From NCBI GenBank assembly GCA_002321305.1, contig DCMF01000019.1:1-28945 (forward strand): a stretch of DNA of 28,945 nucleotides, given 5' to 3'. Made by a program: the position numbers and the translations under genes. A model generated the notes under the pieces. The model made no database searches. It saw nothing but the letters and a program-made list of their open reading frames with translations, and was not told the DNA's origin. Shown piece by piece: positions 27,808 to 28,945 of this stretch (within the stretch, counting starts at the first letter, position 1; the number at the start of each line of letters is the position of its first letter). This DNA comes from Verrucomicrobia bacterium UBA1629 (GTDB taxonomy: Bacteria > Verrucomicrobiota > Kiritimatiellia > RFP12 > UBA1067).

Positions 27808-28945
27808 ATGAAACGGGTTCTCCTCTCTTTTCTTGCCCTGTGGGTAGCCGCCACCTCGGATGCGGGTGCGCTGGACTGGGTGACCTCGCTGACGAAGGCC
27901 ATTGCGAAGATCGGCACGTCAACGGAAGTGCTACGCACCAATTTTATCGAACTCGAAAACAAGTCAGGGAAAGTGGCAGATCGGCTGTCAAGTCTGATAG
28001 CGCTGAATGCGGCTTCAATCGAACACAACAACGGCGTCATTCAGGGTGCGCTGGATGAAATCAAGGACAACCTTGTCACGCTCGACCAAGACATAGACGC
28101 GCTGATCGAATCCAAGAAGGACTACGAGACGACCAAGGCGGACTACACCGCCTTCAAGTCCTCGGCGGTCACGACCAGCAACTTCAGGGACAGCCTCACG
28201 CCGCACCTGTCGGAATACGCCAAGCGGAGCGTGACCGACAACCACGAGGCGCGCATCTCCACGCTCGAACACGGCGACATTGGCGGCGGCACCGTCGTGG
28301 TCGGCGGAATCGAGCCGGACGGGAAGACGATCGTCTCAAATTCCGTGGGACGCCTCGCGCTGAAGAACGTGCCGACGGACGGCGCACCCAAGCCGAAGGG
28401 GTACGGCATCCCGTACCTCGACTACGGCGGCGAACTCCAGTGGGAGGACTCGGCGAAGATGTCCGACGGCAACTCGCTCGAATGGCGGACGGCGACGGGC
28501 GAAGTCCTCTTCTCCGGCTGGTGCGTGAAGGGCTGGCACGACGACGGCAGCTGCAAGGAGAAGATGTCCGACATGATGACAGACCCCTCACACGAGGAGC
28601 AGCGCGGGAAGCACGAGATCCTGTGCCGCTACGGCGGCAAGGGCGGTACGCTCCACTACCTCCCGCTCGGCGGCGTCCTCCCGCCGCAGACGGAGGCGGA
28701 CGGCGCGACGGTCTCGACGAACGAGACGGGCCGCGCCGGGAAGTTCGCCATCAGGGGCGCATACGAGAGCGGCAACGCCGACAAGGCCCTCTTCTCGACG
28801 GGCGCGGGCATCGAGTGGCGCGTCGCGGCGGGCGGCGGCGCGGCGCTCACCCTCGTGGGCACGGACGAGAGCAGCGCCACCGTCGGGAGCGGCGCGGCGA
28901 CGAACACCGTCACGTTCGCCTCGGCGTCCGACAGCAACGTCAAGG
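27808..28945 (+). CDS. Fibre-like protein with signal peptide (3' end beyond window)
   Basis: The frame is open from ATG 27808 to the window end (at least 379 codons) with AAGGAA upstream. The N-terminus, MKRVLLSFLALWVAATSDAG followed by A, is a good Sec signal peptide. Residues about 25-120 are helical/coiled coil (LSSLIALNAASIEHNNGVIQ, then TLDQDIDALIESKKDYETTK). Beyond that the sequence is a fibre-like, Gly-rich series of beta elements: GGTVVVGGIEPDGKTIVSNS, RLALKNVP, and WRVAAGGGAALTLVGTDESS. This shaft-like composition in the last position of a tail module suggests a tail fibre or adhesin; an export signal on it is unexpected for a phage tail protein. Confidence 0.75.
   Translation, partial: MKRVLLSFLALWVAATSDAGALDWVTSLTKAIAKIGTSTEVLRTNFIELENKSGKVADRLSSLIALNAASIEHNNGVIQGALDEIKDNLVTLDQDIDALIESKKDYETTKADYTAFKSSAVTTSNFRDSLTPHLSEYAKRSVTDNHEARISTLEHGDIGGGTVVVGGIEPDGKTIVSNSVGRLALKNVPTDGAPKPKGYGIPYLDYGGELQWEDSAKMSDGNSLEWRTATGEVLFSGWCVKGWHDDGSCKEKMSDMMTDPSHEEQRGKHEILCRYGGKGGTLHYLPLGGVLPPQTEADGATVSTNETGRAGKFAIRGAYESGNADKALFSTGAGIEWRVAAGGGAALTLVGTDESSATVGSGAATNTVTFASASDSNVK

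Noticed and set aside
1..28945. Calling the element a transposable (Mu) phage
   Set aside because: The head gene order and several families are Mu-like, but no transposase, Mor/C or Mu end sequence is in the window.
1..28945. tRNA genes, rRNA, CRISPR arrays, insertion sequences
   Set aside because: No cloverleaf, regularly spaced repeats or transposase genes were seen on either strand by reading; a dedicated scan was not possible.

Overview
The window is about 29 kb of GC-rich DNA (third codon positions are strongly G/C) from a tailed double-stranded DNA phage or prophage. Nearly all genes lie on the plus strand, tightly packed, often with 4-base ATGA/GTGA start-stop overlaps and with Shine-Dalgarno sites of the GGAG/AGGAG type. 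TGA, TAA and TAG all end genes, so the standard code applies. I see no host gene, rRNA, tRNA, CRISPR array, integrase or transposase, so neither the host nor the lifestyle can be fixed from this window. The head genes follow a Mu-like order: terminase, DUF935-like portal, protease with nested scaffold, decoration protein, capsid, gp36-like connector.

Region 1 (1-4800) holds DNA metabolism and accessory genes: a C5-cytosine methyltransferase with a very large variable region, a Gp37/Gp68-like (DUF5131) protein, a small protein with an SSB-like C-terminal tip, a PD-(D/E)XK nuclease, and a Cys-rich protein with a possible helix-turn-helix.

Region 2 (4828-10161) is the most striking metabolic block. 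It runs ParB-like protein, P-loop kinase, aGPT-pyrophosphorylase/5-hmdU-DNA-kinase-helical-like protein, GNAT-like acyltransferase, radical SAM enzyme, and then S-adenosylmethionine synthetase. The kinase/aGPT-Pplase/GNAT/radical SAM set is the hallmark of phage thymine hypermodification pathways, in which 5-hydroxymethyluracil in DNA is phosphorylated and then substituted. A phage MetK beside it suggests local supply of SAM for the radical SAM enzyme and the methyltransferase.

Region 3 (10245-25489) is packaging, head and tail: terminase small and large subunits; a 995-residue portal whose C-terminal half looks like a complete poxvirus/bacterial-type topoisomerase IB; protease/scaffold; decoration protein; major capsid protein; connector, completion and terminator-like proteins; a tail-tube candidate; a tape-measure candidate; and tail-tip/fibre proteins.

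Region 4 (25474-28945) starts with the only convincing minus-strand gene, an Mrr-type restriction endonuclease inserted as a moron with its own apparently leaderless promoter. It is followed by tail/fibre-end genes, three of which carry N-terminal signal or membrane sequences. The last gene runs off the window.

Two recurrent intergenic elements, TGACAAnCnGGCC (6 copies) and the near-palindrome GGTTGCGGCnACC (3 copies), precede genes and are candidate phage-specific regulatory sites.
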